Positions 9,168 through 18,865 of a stretch of 59,604 nt of DNA are shown piece by piece. Positions within the stretch are counted from its first letter, which is position 1, and the number at the start of each line of letters is the position of its first letter. The position numbers and the translations under genes were made by a program. Origin of the DNA: DASWID01 sp049682815 (GTDB lineage Bacteria > Desulfobacterota_D > UBA1144 > Nemesobacterales > CSP1-2); the NCBI GenBank assembly GCA_049682815.1, contig JBAUII010000089.1, positions 1 through 59,604 of the forward strand, in the 5' to 3' direction. Under the pieces are notes generated by a model. That model made no database searches. It saw nothing but the letters and a program-made list of their open reading frames with translations, and was not told the origin of the DNA.

Positions 9168-9265
9168 TTAATCCTTTTCAGAATGAAAAAGACTTGAACG
9201 GAATTCCAAAAATTGCGGCCTGTGCTGAACTTGTTTCAGTATTAAAAAAATCAGGAACGAAGACG
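9168..9265. repeat. Interspersed repeat (CAGGAACGAAGACG family)
   Basis: The segment runs from AATCCTTTTCAGAATG through GAACGGAATTCCAAAAATTG to TCAGGAACGAAGACG. Related copies occur at 32237-32357 and 59251-59370 on this strand, and inverted at about 20437-20485. This copy carries an insertion, GCCTGTGCTGAACTTGTTTC, between the two halves. Confidence 0.75.
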
Positions 9266-9269
9266 CGGA

Positions 9270-9346
9270 AATCCCCTCTGACTCCCCTTTACAAAGGGGA
9301 GGACCTAATGTCCCCTCCTTTATGTAAAGGAGGGTTAGGGAGGATT
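9270..9346. repeat. Dispersed C-rich/G-rich inverted repeat, copy 2
   Basis: It is the same composite hairpin as at 6427-6507: left arm AATCCCCTCTGACTCCCC, right arm GGAGGGTTAGGGAGGATT. It directly follows a copy of the GAACGAAGACG repeat, as the first copy does. Confidence 0.75.
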
Positions 9347-9897
9347 TCGGACGGCCTTGCCCTGAGTAGTGAGCCTGTCGAACTATCGAAGGGTTGCTTC
9401 TTTGTACCTGTGCTGAACTCGTTTCAGTATCAAGACAAAGAAGTTAAAAAAAATGAGATAACTTAAGAAAATAGCCGCAAAGATCTGGTTGCTGAAATAT
9501 CCGCCTCTTACAGCGATTGAGGGGCAATCTCAATCCTTGTCATTTGCGGACTTTAAGCGGGAATCCATGCTATTGCCTCTGGATCCCGGGAACTGACTTC
9601 GGAGATGACGACAAGGGGTAGGTCTCGGACAAAGCTTGGATTCGAATGTCCTTGTCGGGTACTTGCCACCGCATATTTCTAGCGGAGAGCAAGCTCGATT
9701 CTAGGTTTGGTCCCATTCTGGCTTTCCGAGGAGTTTTATCCCGAAGCAATCTCCTCTTTCTTTGCCGTTTTGGATTGCATCGTTCCCTTCGGTCATGAAG
9801 CTTGCTGGTGACAGAAACGAGGTTGATATCGACGAGGGATGTGATTGACATTATAGGCTCCGGTCGATACCATTTTTGGATGCAAGGAGATCGATCT

Positions 9898-11640
9898 ATG
9901 CGGTTAAGAGTATTATCCTTAATCATATTTTCATTCCTTTTATTTGCATTAACATCTGTGTCGGGTTCGGAGAGAAGCGATACTGTGGTGCTGAATGCAA
10001 TGGAAAAGGAATTAAATCGTTCATGGAAAAAGCTAAGACTCGATGGCTATGAGGCTCCATACTTCATAAGCTATCAGATTAAGGACAACGCATTTTACAG
10101 TATTAAGGGAAAATATGGTGCGATAGTGGACCTGGCCAATGACAGACAAAGGCGCTTGTTTGTTGACGTAAGGGTAGGAGATTATGAATTTGATAATTCG
10201 ATCTTGGGCAATTCTGGCGGCAATTCTTCTTCATTTGATTCCTCAATTATTCCGATTGATAATGACGTTGATTCCATAAGGGCGGTCTTATGGCAGGCAA
10301 CTGACGCTGCTTATAAGGATGCGCTTACACAGTATTTCAATAAGAAGGCTGAGAGTGTAGATGAAGTAAGAGACGAAGAAATACCCAGTTTTTCCAGGGA
10401 AAGGGCTCATATTTATAACGAACCTGAGATCGAGTTAGCGTTTAATCCAAATGATTGGGGAAGCAAGATTAGGGAAGTTTCTTCAGTATTTAAAGAATTT
10501 AGGGATTTGATTGATGCATCGGTTTCAATAACGGCCCAAAAGGAAACCGTATATTTTGTCAATTCTGAGGGCACCCGATATATAAGGGATGAGATTCTGT
10601 ATTCAATAGATGCTGATGCTATGACAAGGGCTCAGGATGGCCGGGTAGTTGAGAATTATGAAAGCTTGTATTATTTCACGCAGAAGGATATCCCTACGGT
10701 GGATCACTTGAAGTCTGTTATGAGGGAGTTAGTGACAGATACGCTTGATATGAAAGGTGCTGAGGTGCTTTCGCCGGTAAATGTGCCTGCAATATTAGAG
10801 CCTGAGGCTGCGGGGATTGTGTTTCATGAGGCCGTTGGGCACAGACTGGAAGGTGAGAGGCAGATTAATGACAAAGAGGGTCAAACCTTTAAAGACAGGG
10901 TTGGAGAAAAGATTATTCCGGCGTTTCTGTCGATCGTCGATGATCCTGAATTAAAGAGTTTTAATGGAGTTCGTCTGCTTGGATATTACCCTATAGACGA
11001 CGAGGGAGTTCCTGGTCAAACCGTTGTTCTGGTGGAAAATGGTATTTTAAAGAATTTTCTTCTTTCCAGGACACCGATAACTGGTTTTAAGAAGTCTAAT
11101 GGACACGGTAGGGCGGCTTACAGAAGAGCGCCAATGGCTAGGATGAGCAATACAATTGTTAAATCAAAAAAGGAGCATACAAAGGAAGAACTAAAGAGGA
11201 TGCTTATTGAAGAAGTAAAGCGTCAAAAAAAGCCGTTTGGTCTTATCATCGAGAAAATGACAGGAGGAGAGACAAATACCTCAACCTATGATTTTCAGGC
11301 ATTCAGCGCACGACCGCTGGTTGTTTATAAGGTTGACCCCGAGACTGGCAAGGAGGCGCTTGTGAGGGACGTAGAAATTGTAGGGACCCCCCTCGTTTCC
11401 ATTAATAAGATAATTGCTACCGGGAATGACTATGGAGTATTCAATGGCTTTTGCGGAGCTGAATCCGGATATGTCCCGGTGTCAACTGTTGCACCAAGTA
11501 TACTCGTATCGGAGGTCGAGCTTCAGCGTCAAACCTCAAAAAAGGAAAAGCTTCCACTTCTCCCACCCCCATTCTTCGACGGAGAAGCTGACAGAAGCGC
11601 CATCAAACCAGACCAGGTTGAAGACAATAGAATGCCTTAG
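9898..11640 (+). CDS. Exported TldD/PmbA-family metalloprotease
   Basis: 580 residues from the ATG at 9898, which has AAGGAG eight bases upstream and gives a clean signal peptide (MRLRVLSLIIFSFLLFALTS, cut near VSGSE). The TldD zinc motif HEAVGH sits at about residue 310 within GIVFHEAVGHRLEGER. Further TldD features are the APMARMSNTIV segment and the C-terminal GFCGAESGYVPVST. TldD and PmbA proteins usually act in the cytoplasm on microcin or CcdA-type substrates; a secreted form suggests a periplasmic role. No PmbA partner is in view. The protein ends in a proline-rich tail. An upstream frame to 9802 lacks a Shine-Dalgarno. Confidence 0.88.
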   Translation: MRLRVLSLIIFSFLLFALTSVSGSERSDTVVLNAMEKELNRSWKKLRLDGYEAPYFISYQIKDNAFYSIKGKYGAIVDLANDRQRRLFVDVRVGDYEFDNSILGNSGGNSSSFDSSIIPIDNDVDSIRAVLWQATDAAYKDALTQYFNKKAESVDEVRDEEIPSFSRERAHIYNEPEIELAFNPNDWGSKIREVSSVFKEFRDLIDASVSITAQKETVYFVNSEGTRYIRDEILYSIDADAMTRAQDGRVVENYESLYYFTQKDIPTVDHLKSVMRELVTDTLDMKGAEVLSPVNVPAILEPEAAGIVFHEAVGHRLEGERQINDKEGQTFKDRVGEKIIPAFLSIVDDPELKSFNGVRLLGYYPIDDEGVPGQTVVLVENGILKNFLLSRTPITGFKKSNGHGRAAYRRAPMARMSNTIVKSKKEHTKEELKRMLIEEVKRQKKPFGLIIEKMTGGETNTSTYDFQAFSARPLVVYKVDPETGKEALVRDVEIVGTPLVSINKIIATGNDYGVFNGFCGAESGYVPVSTVAPSILVSEVELQRQTSKKEKLPLLPPPFFDGEADRSAIKPDQVEDNRMP

Positions 11641-11707
11641 ATAGCGGCGCTTTTGGAAATAACGAGAATATAATCTGTCGTACTCAATTGTTATCCGGGT
11701 CTCTTAA

Positions 11708-12904
11708 TTATTTTGACACCGCTGCTCCGTTCAAAGTACCGCAACAGCCTCTGAAGTCTGGAAAGATATGTGAGAAATCATCGAAAGGACTTGCCGCTCC
11801 AGTATCAGTCAAAATGTCTCTATGTATAAAATTATTCCGAATAATTTCTGCATGGCCTAATCGTCCGGTTCCTTCTGTTATTTTTATCATTTCATTGGCA
11901 ACATCTGCGAAAGAAGCTTTTCTATCGGGCGAAAGGAGAACGGATTGAACTAATAGATGCAGCATATACTGACTTACCTGATACAGTGCTTCTGCATCGT
12001 CACGAATATCTGGCTCCCTTTCAGCATTAAGCATTTCTGAAAGCATATCGTAAACAGCGCCGGTAAAGACCTGGGAGATCCTATGTATCTCTGTGCCGGC
12101 CTCGCTTAATTTAAGATTATTCACTGCGTTTCTGGCTCCCCCGTATCCAGGTATCACCCCGAGCTCTTCAGCCCAAGTTGCCAGTATGTTATCTTCATAG
12201 CGAATGTTGGCCTTTGTCTGTGCGATGATATATTCAACAAGATCCAATTGAGAGAGTATAAAGAAAATAGACGTAAGATCGGATAAAGACTCCTGTAACG
12301 CAGCTATCGCCAGAGAGAGCCCCCTGCCATCTTCTAAGACATTCCAATAGGGCTTTAATGAATCAAATATTGCATGACCCGTTTCGTGCGAGACGACGTC
12401 TATGGACCTGCAGGTGAAAACAGGCTGTTTTCCCAGCACATAGAAATATTGAAAGTTCAGTGACTTCAAGCTCCTGTCATAGAATGCAGCTCTTCCTAAG
12501 TTAGCATGTGGATAAATGCTAAGCGGTTCAACATCACTTCCACTGTTCCATACCCACTTTAATTCCCTTCCCAATACACGCTGGTACATCGTCAATACCT
12601 TGCGCACAACCGCATAGGTATGGGCTGCATCAAATCTTTGTTCCTCTTGGCTTATTGCGGGCAGGTTATATAAGTCCTCCACAACATGCTGTTCCGGCGG
12701 AGGAAAGAGGAAATCTCCATTGATATCAGGCAAAATAGGGGGGAATCCTTTAATAGCTATCTGAGAATCGCTTGGTCCGGCATATACGTTGTTGTGGACA
12801 AAGGTGGTTCTTACCCCGGGTTCTCGCACCGTAGGGTCCTGCTTCCAGATATTTATTCTGGATCCCGTTTCCAGCTTTTTTTTAATGCCCCCGGATGTAT
12901 ACAC
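11708..12904 (-). CDS. Thermolysin-like (M4/gluzincin) metalloprotease domain protein
   Basis: 398 residues. The zinc motif HETGH (near residue 174, within SIDVVSHETGHAIFD) is followed by QESLSDLTSIF, where the glutamate is placed like the third zinc ligand of thermolysin-type enzymes (E-x-x-x-D). The N-terminal third (about 1-130) resembles an M4 prodomain-like or substrate-facing region but is not recognised in detail. No signal peptide or propeptide of classical size is visible, so the protein may be cytoplasmic, released by another route, or have a misplaced start. The gene converges on the TldD-like gene. Confidence 0.72.
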   Translation of the reverse strand: MYTSGGIKKKLETGSRINIWKQDPTVREPGVRTTFVHNNVYAGPSDSQIAIKGFPPILPDINGDFLFPPPEQHVVEDLYNLPAISQEEQRFDAAHTYAVVRKVLTMYQRVLGRELKWVWNSGSDVEPLSIYPHANLGRAAFYDRSLKSLNFQYFYVLGKQPVFTCRSIDVVSHETGHAIFDSLKPYWNVLEDGRGLSLAIAALQESLSDLTSIFFILSQLDLVEYIIAQTKANIRYEDNILATWAEELGVIPGYGGARNAVNNLKLSEAGTEIHRISQVFTGAVYDMLSEMLNAEREPDIRDDAEALYQVSQYMLHLLVQSVLLSPDRKASFADVANEMIKITEGTGRLGHAEIIRNNFIHRDILTDTGAASPFDDFSHIFPDFRGCCGTLNGAAVSK

Positions 12905-13093
12905 TTAGGGAAACAATAGCACACTAATATATCGATTTTCAATCCATAATTTGAAACTACATCTGTCCAAAAGAGGTTTTGAGGAGGAAACCTCAGAAAG
13001 GTAGAATTTGTTAAAGAGAAAAACCCAGTGAAGAACGACTTCCGGAATTAACGCTAAATAATGGGTTGAAAACCCCACCCAGCGTCGTTGCGT

Positions 13094-13900
13094 TTACCCA
13101 CTTATCAGAACGCAGCCATCCGGATCTATAAAAGCGGTAGAGCCCTCGCTTATTGCATTACTCGAGCCAAAAATCGTACAGGTTACCTGTGGGTCGAGTA
13201 TTACCTCTGAAGTTCCGGTTGACCTTATGCCGTTGTCTGTATTCGAGCTGATGAAAATTCCGTTGTCCGACGAGAGAAATACAGAGCTATCATTTCTTGA
13301 CCTGATCCCATTGCTTCTCGCGGTTATGTTGATATCTTCTACTGTATCAAACGCCAAGCTGGACGAGCCCTCCGTGATTATACCTTCGCCGCAGTCGACG
13401 ACCGTTATGTTTCTGGCAGAGATATCAAGCACACTGCTTCCTTTCATTCGTATGCAGTCCTTACCTGATCCATTAATTGAAAAATCGGCATCGGGCTCAT
13501 TATATGTGATCGTATCGTTTCCAGACAATTTCAAATGCTCTTGAATAACCTGCCAGTTGTTTATCGTGATCACCCCTGGGTCGATGGATACATCAAAGAT
13601 GACCTCACTGTCCGGCGTAAGCTGAATCACTCTAGCGACATTGAAGGTGTTTGTCACAAAACGTAGTTGCACACTGTTAGCGTTGTTGGAAACCCTTACT
13701 CGGTAATTGCCATTTGCATTAGTGTCAACGCTGTCCACTACTTGTCCGTTCACGATCGCTTCAACTGTCGCGGGTGTGTTATCTACGTTTCCTTTGATTA
13801 CAATCTTCTTACCTTCGTCGTTTTCACAGCCCACAAAAGATAAGAGAAAAAGTAACGTTAAGATTGAAAATAGATGCGAATTACCTGACGCTTTAATCAT
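13094..13900 (-). CDS. Lipoprotein with probable parallel beta-helix
   Basis: 268 residues. The N-terminus is a lipoprotein-like signal with cysteine in LSFVGCENDEG. Residues about 30-120 form a beta-rich domain resembling a carboxypeptidase-regulatory-like fold (VEAIVNGQVVDSVDTNANG). From about 125 onward there are short strand-turn units such as SSVLDISARNITVVDC, SSSLAFDTVEDINITARS and SSVFLSSDNGIFISSN. These suggest a right-handed parallel beta-helix. A strong AAGGAGG precedes the start. It is probably anchored in the outer membrane or periplasmic face. Function is not known. Confidence 0.65.
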   Translation of the reverse strand: MIKASGNSHLFSILTLLFLLSFVGCENDEGKKIVIKGNVDNTPATVEAIVNGQVVDSVDTNANGNYRVRVSNNANSVQLRFVTNTFNVARVIQLTPDSEVIFDVSIDPGVITINNWQVIQEHLKLSGNDTITYNEPDADFSINGSGKDCIRMKGSSVLDISARNITVVDCGEGIITEGSSSLAFDTVEDINITARSNGIRSRNDSSVFLSSDNGIFISSNTDNGIRSTGTSEVILDPQVTCTIFGSSNAISEGSTAFIDPDGCVLISG

Positions 13901-14063
13901 TCTTATCCTCCTTGTATAATCTCGTGAAATATTATCATTGCCATTGAAAATGTGTCAAGCTAGTGATTGCGGGCACGGCCATTGATATTCTGTATTTTAG
14001 TTGAATGAATCATACTACTGAAAACGTTTGCATTTTTACGAAAATTAGTCAAACTCAGAATCG

Positions 14064-15101
14064 ATGAAGACCAGAGTTGGAATTTTGGGAGCCACAGGTT
14101 ATACCGGAGCAGAACTGACCAGGCTTTTGATTCATCATCCAAATGTTGAGATAGTCTGGCTGACATCTGAGAAATTTTCAGGAAAGAAAATCTATGAAGT
14201 TTTCCCTCAATTCAACAAATTCATCGATATAAAATGTTCGAGTATTTCTAAACTTAAATCCATCGAGAATGTTGATTTAGCCTTCAGTTGCCTTCCGGGC
14301 GGGAAATCGATGCATTTTGTCGAACGGTTAATTCAGAACGGCACCCGGGTAATAGATTTGAGTCCTGATTTCAGGTTTAGTGATCACGAGGAATACGAGA
14401 TCTTATATAAGGTAGAGCATTCATGTAAAGATCTGCTACAGAGTGCCGTGTATGGCCTTCCTGAAATTTATAAAGGTAAGATAAGAGACGCTACTCTCGT
14501 TGCAAACCCCGGTTGCTATTCAACTAGTGTCCTATACGGGTTGGCACCAGCCGTCGTTAATGCACTTTTAGAGGATGGGTCAATAAGAATCGATTCCAAA
14601 GCGGGTCTTGCTGGTGGCGGCAGGGCGCCTGTTCTTGAGCGTCATTTCTCAGAATCGAATGAAACCGCTGTAGCTTTTGGTATCGATAAGCATGATCAAA
14701 AGCCCGAAATGGAAAAACAGCTCTCAGTTTTGAGTGGAAGCCCGGTAAGCCTAACATTTGTTCCCCATAGGATTCCGGTTAACCGTGGAATCCTAACGAC
14801 GATTTACTCTGAGCTTAGAGAGCCCATGGATTTGGAGCGTCTATGGAAAATGTATCTCGAATACTATGCGGAAAGCTCTTTCATACGTTTATGTAATTTG
14901 GGGCGATACCCTTCTTTAAAGAACGTGAGGTTTACGAATTTTTGTGATATCGGGATTGGATTTCAAGATGGTGTGTGCATAACCGTTATAGCACTTGATA
15001 ACCTGGGGAAAGGGGCAGCCGGACAGGCAATACAAAACATGAACATCATGTTGGGTTATCCAGAAGAACGGGGTTTAACTGTTCCGTGTATGTATCCCTA
15101 G
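14064..15101 (+). CDS. argC: N-acetyl-gamma-glutamyl-phosphate reductase
   Basis: 345 residues, normal family length. The Rossmann motif VGILGATGYTGAELTRLL binds NADPH. The catalytic cysteine is at about residue 151 in VANPGCYST. The C-terminal half contains FVPHRIPVNRGILTTIY. The enzyme catalyses the third step of arginine synthesis. No other arg gene is nearby. The next gene begins 15 bases after the stop, so co-transcription with the acyl ligase is possible but functionally unexplained. Confidence 0.96.
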   Translation: MKTRVGILGATGYTGAELTRLLIHHPNVEIVWLTSEKFSGKKIYEVFPQFNKFIDIKCSSISKLKSIENVDLAFSCLPGGKSMHFVERLIQNGTRVIDLSPDFRFSDHEEYEILYKVEHSCKDLLQSAVYGLPEIYKGKIRDATLVANPGCYSTSVLYGLAPAVVNALLEDGSIRIDSKAGLAGGGRAPVLERHFSESNETAVAFGIDKHDQKPEMEKQLSVLSGSPVSLTFVPHRIPVNRGILTTIYSELREPMDLERLWKMYLEYYAESSFIRLCNLGRYPSLKNVRFTNFCDIGIGFQDGVCITVIALDNLGKGAAGQAIQNMNIMLGYPEERGLTVPCMYP

Positions 15102-15116
15102 AATAGGAAATTGAGT

Positions 15117-16589
15117 ATGAAAGTAGTTCCAGATTTGCTTAAACATTCAGCAAAGGTGAATTCCGAAGGAATTGCGGTCGTGGACGGGCGAAAAAGGATT
15201 ACCTATGGGACCCTTTTATCCATGGTACAGGATCTAAGCTCGTTTCTTGTATCAAAGGGAGTTGGTCCCGGTGACAGGGTCGCGATTTTACTACCTAACT
15301 CACTTGAGTTTATAACCAGCTTCTTTAGTGTGCTTGAGATCGGCGCTATCTCAGTTCCATTAAATACCGCCTACAGGGAAACAGAAGTGAAATATTATAT
15401 CTCAAGCTCTTCCCCGCGCATTATACTCACTGAAGAAGGGTTAAAGCCTATGGCCGAAAAGTCTGGCGATAAGACCGGAGCATCCGTAGCGGTCATAAGA
15501 GGGGCTATAACAGACTATTCATATCGCAATGATGGAGTTTCAAGTAAGACCAAATATGACCTAATACCAGATGATGAGGCAATTTATCTTTATTCAACCG
15601 GTTCCACCGGTAAACCCAAGTGTGTCGCAAGGACTCATCTGAATCTTATTGCTCTTGCTGAAAATCATACTCAGACCGTTGGTTGGACAGAGGATGATAA
15701 GATATTATTCGTCGTTCCACTTTCGCATACGTACGGGCTTGGAAATTTTATCAGTGGTATAAAGGTTGGTGCTACCCTTTACGTTTTGAGCTCTTTCAAT
15801 AGGAATAGGGTCATTGATATGATCGAAGGTGAAGCAATAACTATTTTCCCGGCAGTCCCGTTTATGCTCGATGTGTTAGCGAAAACCTATCTTCCAAAGC
15901 CCAGAGATTTTTCGTCTCTCAAATTGGTTATTTCCGCCGGTTCTCCACTATCAAAAGAGGTTTTCTATCGATTCCATGAAAAATTTGGAATTTATCCAAG
16001 GCAATTGTATGGGTCAACCGAGACCGGTGTAATAGCCATGAATCTATCTCAGGACGTAGAAGTTAACTTTGATTCGGTCGGGAGACCGGTAAAAAATGTG
16101 GAAGTTAAGATTGTTAGGGAAGATGGTTCAGTAGTTGGAGCGGGTGAGGAGGGGGAAATAGCTGTTAAGAGCAGTTCAATGATTAGTGGTTATAAGAACC
16201 ATCCGCAGGAAACGATGAGTGTGTTTAGGAATGGGTATTATCATACCGGTGATTTGGGAACTATGGATAAAGATGGGTATATCAGAATTGTGGGCAGAAA
16301 AAAGATGTTTATAAATATCAGTGGAAATAAGGTGAACCCGAGGGAGGTTGAACTTCAAATTTCAGGTCATTCGAAGGTGAAGGAAGTGGTGGTTTTCGGT
16401 GTGAGTGATAGTGAGGGTAATGAGGAGGTAAAGGCAGTAATAGTACCAAATGGCGATTTAACAGCTAAGGAGATTTATGAATTTTGTCGGGGCAAAATTG
16501 CCGATTTTAAGATTCCAAGCAAAATTGAATTCAGACAAACGATACCTAGGGGACCAACGGGTAAAGTGGTTATTGAGTTGTTCAAGTAG
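15117..16589 (+). CDS. AMP-forming acyl ligase (ANL superfamily)
   Basis: 490 residues from the ATG at 15117, which has AGGA eight bases upstream; TTG at 15111 is too close to it. The ATP-binding P-loop YSTGSTGKPK lies at about 159-168, followed by LYGSTETG (A5) and YHTGDLGTMDKDGYIRIVGR (A7/A8). The C-terminal catalytic lysine is in PRGPTGKVV. It activates a carboxylic acid as the acyl-adenylate and passes it to CoA or an acyl carrier protein. An acyl carrier protein gene begins 50 bases downstream, which favours an acyl-ACP ligase role. The substrate is unknown. Confidence 0.88.
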   Translation: MKVVPDLLKHSAKVNSEGIAVVDGRKRITYGTLLSMVQDLSSFLVSKGVGPGDRVAILLPNSLEFITSFFSVLEIGAISVPLNTAYRETEVKYYISSSSPRIILTEEGLKPMAEKSGDKTGASVAVIRGAITDYSYRNDGVSSKTKYDLIPDDEAIYLYSTGSTGKPKCVARTHLNLIALAENHTQTVGWTEDDKILFVVPLSHTYGLGNFISGIKVGATLYVLSSFNRNRVIDMIEGEAITIFPAVPFMLDVLAKTYLPKPRDFSSLKLVISAGSPLSKEVFYRFHEKFGIYPRQLYGSTETGVIAMNLSQDVEVNFDSVGRPVKNVEVKIVREDGSVVGAGEEGEIAVKSSSMISGYKNHPQETMSVFRNGYYHTGDLGTMDKDGYIRIVGRKKMFINISGNKVNPREVELQISGHSKVKEVVVFGVSDSEGNEEVKAVIVPNGDLTAKEIYEFCRGKIADFKIPSKIEFRQTIPRGPTGKVVIELFK

Positions 16590-16638
16590 GCGTATTCCAG
16601 GTGATAGTGTTTGATGGTAGCTCTTAAGGCTTGATACA

Positions 16639-16890
16639 ATGAAAGAGAATATAAATAGTAGAATCAGAAAAGTATTGATTGAAAAAATGTTATCGGGAGT
16701 TGATCCTGAAGAAATTAAGGATGACACTCCCCTAATTGAGCTGGGCGTTGGTGTTGATTCGGTAGCCACTTTGGAACTGATTGTGGCATTGGAATCGGAG
16801 TTTAAAATAAGCATTGACGAAGAAGACATTAATCAGAACCTTCTTGAAAACATAGATAGGATAGCGGAGTACATAGGTAAGCGGTTGTAG
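16639..16890 (+). CDS. Acyl carrier protein
   Basis: 83 residues. A four-helix acidic carrier domain is evident, with the phosphopantetheine serine at residue 41 in LGVGVDSVATLELIV. The motif is D-S-V rather than the D-S-L of the housekeeping AcpP, so this is likely a specialised carrier. It follows the acyl-adenylating ligase by 50 bases and probably accepts its product. No ketosynthase or condensation domain is in the window, so the downstream pathway is unknown. Confidence 0.85.
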   Translation: MKENINSRIRKVLIEKMLSGVDPEEIKDDTPLIELGVGVDSVATLELIVALESEFKISIDEEDINQNLLENIDRIAEYIGKRL

Positions 16891-16935
16891 ATTTACAGGG
16901 TAATTGGGAAAATCCTTTTCTATGATGCCGTTGGG

Positions 16936-17655
16936 TTAAGTCTTTAGCCCCTTTTCCCTCAGATACTTATCGATCGATTTTTTGAATTCTTTCCTAACAC
17001 TCTCGGTCGCCTTTCTGATTGGTTCAAGAACAACCTTTTCATAAACATCTGTGGCTGAAGCTTCCAGCTTTGTGTCACCTGTAGTGCGCGCCAGTCTTAA
17101 TACTGCTATAGAATTATAAAAAATCGCTTTGGATAGTGCTTTCCTGGCGTCGTTAAACTTCAGTTTTTCCAACTCCTGCTCGGCCTCTAGAAGCGCATAA
17201 AACCCCACTCCGCAGAATAGGGTAAGGATCTTCTTTGCCTCTTCCTGGGACATACCCTCTATTACATAGATAAGCGGCGCCTGTACTATGGCCTCTAGTT
17301 CCTGATCCTTGCTTCCGATTATCTGTGCAAGTTGTCCGATTTTTTCATCATCAGCCTGGCGGATAAGATCATGTAGAGCGGTTTGAACGTACACAAGGGC
17401 AAAGCTTTCTCTGATCTCTTCCAGAGAGATGCCTTCCGATTTGAGCGCCTTTATATGTTCTAATTTATCTAGAGTATTGTCGGGGTAATAATATGTAGTT
17501 TTCTTGCCGTTGTTTATTCTTGAAATCCGTCTCCTGGGTTTTGGGATAAGCCCGAGCTTCACGCAAACCCTTATCGTCTTAGCTGGATCCGGGCCCAAAT
17601 CAATCTTTTTCCTTTTCGCCTTTTTTATCAATTTCTCGAGAGTCAAATCGGCCAC
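16936..17655 (-). CDS. MerR-like DNA-binding regulator
   Basis: 239 residues. The N-terminal 85 residues look like a MerR-type winged helix: AKTIRVCVKLGLIPKPRRRI, then YYYPDNTLDKLEHIKALKSEGISLEEI. The remaining 150 residues are predominantly helical, with charged stretches resembling a coiled-coil or effector domain of unknown ligand. It reads away from the 17815 gene, so the gap 17656-17814 may hold a shared divergent promoter. It is convergent with the acyl carrier protein gene. Regulated genes cannot be named. Confidence 0.65.
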   Translation of the reverse strand: MADLTLEKLIKKAKRKKIDLGPDPAKTIRVCVKLGLIPKPRRRISRINNGKKTTYYYPDNTLDKLEHIKALKSEGISLEEIRESFALVYVQTALHDLIRQADDEKIGQLAQIIGSKDQELEAIVQAPLIYVIEGMSQEEAKKILTLFCGVGFYALLEAEQELEKLKFNDARKALSKAIFYNSIAVLRLARTTGDTKLEASATDVYEKVVLEPIRKATESVRKEFKKSIDKYLREKGLKT

Positions 17656-17814
17656 CCCATGATATTACGACTTTTGTTAAGTGATTGTCAATTGGTTTCT
17701 TTCAATCTCGATTGGCCGGATTCTGGACTTGTCCTGTTTGAAGAATAAGTTTGTTAAACATATATTTTGGCATAGATATTATGTTTTTTTGTGAGATTTG
17801 ATATATTTATATCA

Positions 17815-18573
17815 ATGGCAAACAGCACGTTGATACTGTATGAAGCTGTTGAGAATTTTGGAGATAAAAGCGACTACTGGCTTTCATACATAGATTTTTA
17901 CGAAAAGTATTGGGGAGGGCCGACGTCACCTTTCGGGGTTTGGTTTGGAAATGAGTACGAGAGCTTCAGAAAGGCAATTTCATCAAATCTTGATATGTTG
18001 GAGGACCAGATAGAAGATTGTTTTTTCATGAAGGATGAAAGTGGGAGATATTATATTGCGCCTTTAGGGTCGAAGGGTCAGTCGCATATCTTCGTTTCTG
18101 AAAATATTATCCCATTTCAGTGGTTTGTTATATTTCGGGAAGAGGAGCGAAAAATCCTCTATACACATTGGGGATTCAATGCCATAAGCTACGATACTAA
18201 ACTTGACTCAGGTCTCAGGAGACTGAAAGAAGCAGAAAAAGTTATAGGCTCTGTCATAGACAAGCATGAGTCAAGCTCTCAATTAATAAATAAATTGGCC
18301 GATATTAGGGCCGGTATGAGGAAGGTTTATTCACTTCTATCCGGATTTGATCCTTCCGGATCCGTGGTCCTTAATTATGGAGAAGTATGTTCTTTTATTC
18401 ATCCTTATACGATACGTAACGAGAATTCGGTGAAGGATCTGTGGGATGTATTAACGCTCTTGAGCGGGGGGAAGATCGCGGATGCCGATTCCCGGCTTAA
18501 TATGTTAACACAAAAATGGGATGATATACGGCGTAAAGCATCTGGTGATCCTGAAAGGACCACCATCCAGTAA
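17815..18573 (+). CDS. Protein of unknown function, 252 residues
   Basis: I do not recognise the family. A GTG at 17791 would add eight residues, but no Shine-Dalgarno supports it; the ATG at 17815 (MANSTLILYEAVENFG) looks natural. The protein is soluble, rich in aromatic residues near the N-terminus (SDYWLSYIDFYEKYWGGP), and has an alpha-helical middle with charged residues. There are no membrane segments and no recognisable catalytic motif. It diverges from the MerR-like regulator, which may control it. Confidence 0.6.
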   Translation: MANSTLILYEAVENFGDKSDYWLSYIDFYEKYWGGPTSPFGVWFGNEYESFRKAISSNLDMLEDQIEDCFFMKDESGRYYIAPLGSKGQSHIFVSENIIPFQWFVIFREEERKILYTHWGFNAISYDTKLDSGLRRLKEAEKVIGSVIDKHESSSQLINKLADIRAGMRKVYSLLSGFDPSGSVVLNYGEVCSFIHPYTIRNENSVKDLWDVLTLLSGGKIADADSRLNMLTQKWDDIRRKASGDPERTTIQ

Positions 18574-18865
18574 TATATCCATCTTATAATTCCAAGTTGA
18601 CTTGGGACCGCATACCTAAGATTGTATCATCTTGATTGCCGTCACTGTTTAGACCGGTGTTGCTAAGCGGTTAAAAACAAAAAAGTTTTCCTGTTTGGTC
18701 GTGTTGATCCTAACAATATGTTCATTAATGTTCAGCCTGGCGTATAGTAATTCAGTCATAAAATTGAAACCTTATGAATTTTTTATGGTTTAAGGAATCT
18801 AGAAGGGTATACAATATTCCTGCATCCAATACCTCAATATTACATCATAAGTGATTAGAGAGTAG

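Larger units (their letters stand above)
9045..9897. other. Gene-free, repeat-rich gap of about 850 bases
   Basis: The gap contains the second TCTTG-loop hairpin (9089-9109), the interspersed repeat (9168-9265), the C-rich inverted repeat (9270-9346) and a split TTCTTTGT/ACAAAGAA element (about 9396-9440). A short open frame at 9134-9466 runs through the repeats and has no family features, so I do not call it a gene. The right end holds the Shine-Dalgarno of the next gene. Confidence 0.65.

Noticed and set aside
9134..9466. 110-residue open frame
   Set aside because: It runs through two dispersed repeats, has no Shine-Dalgarno and no family-like composition.
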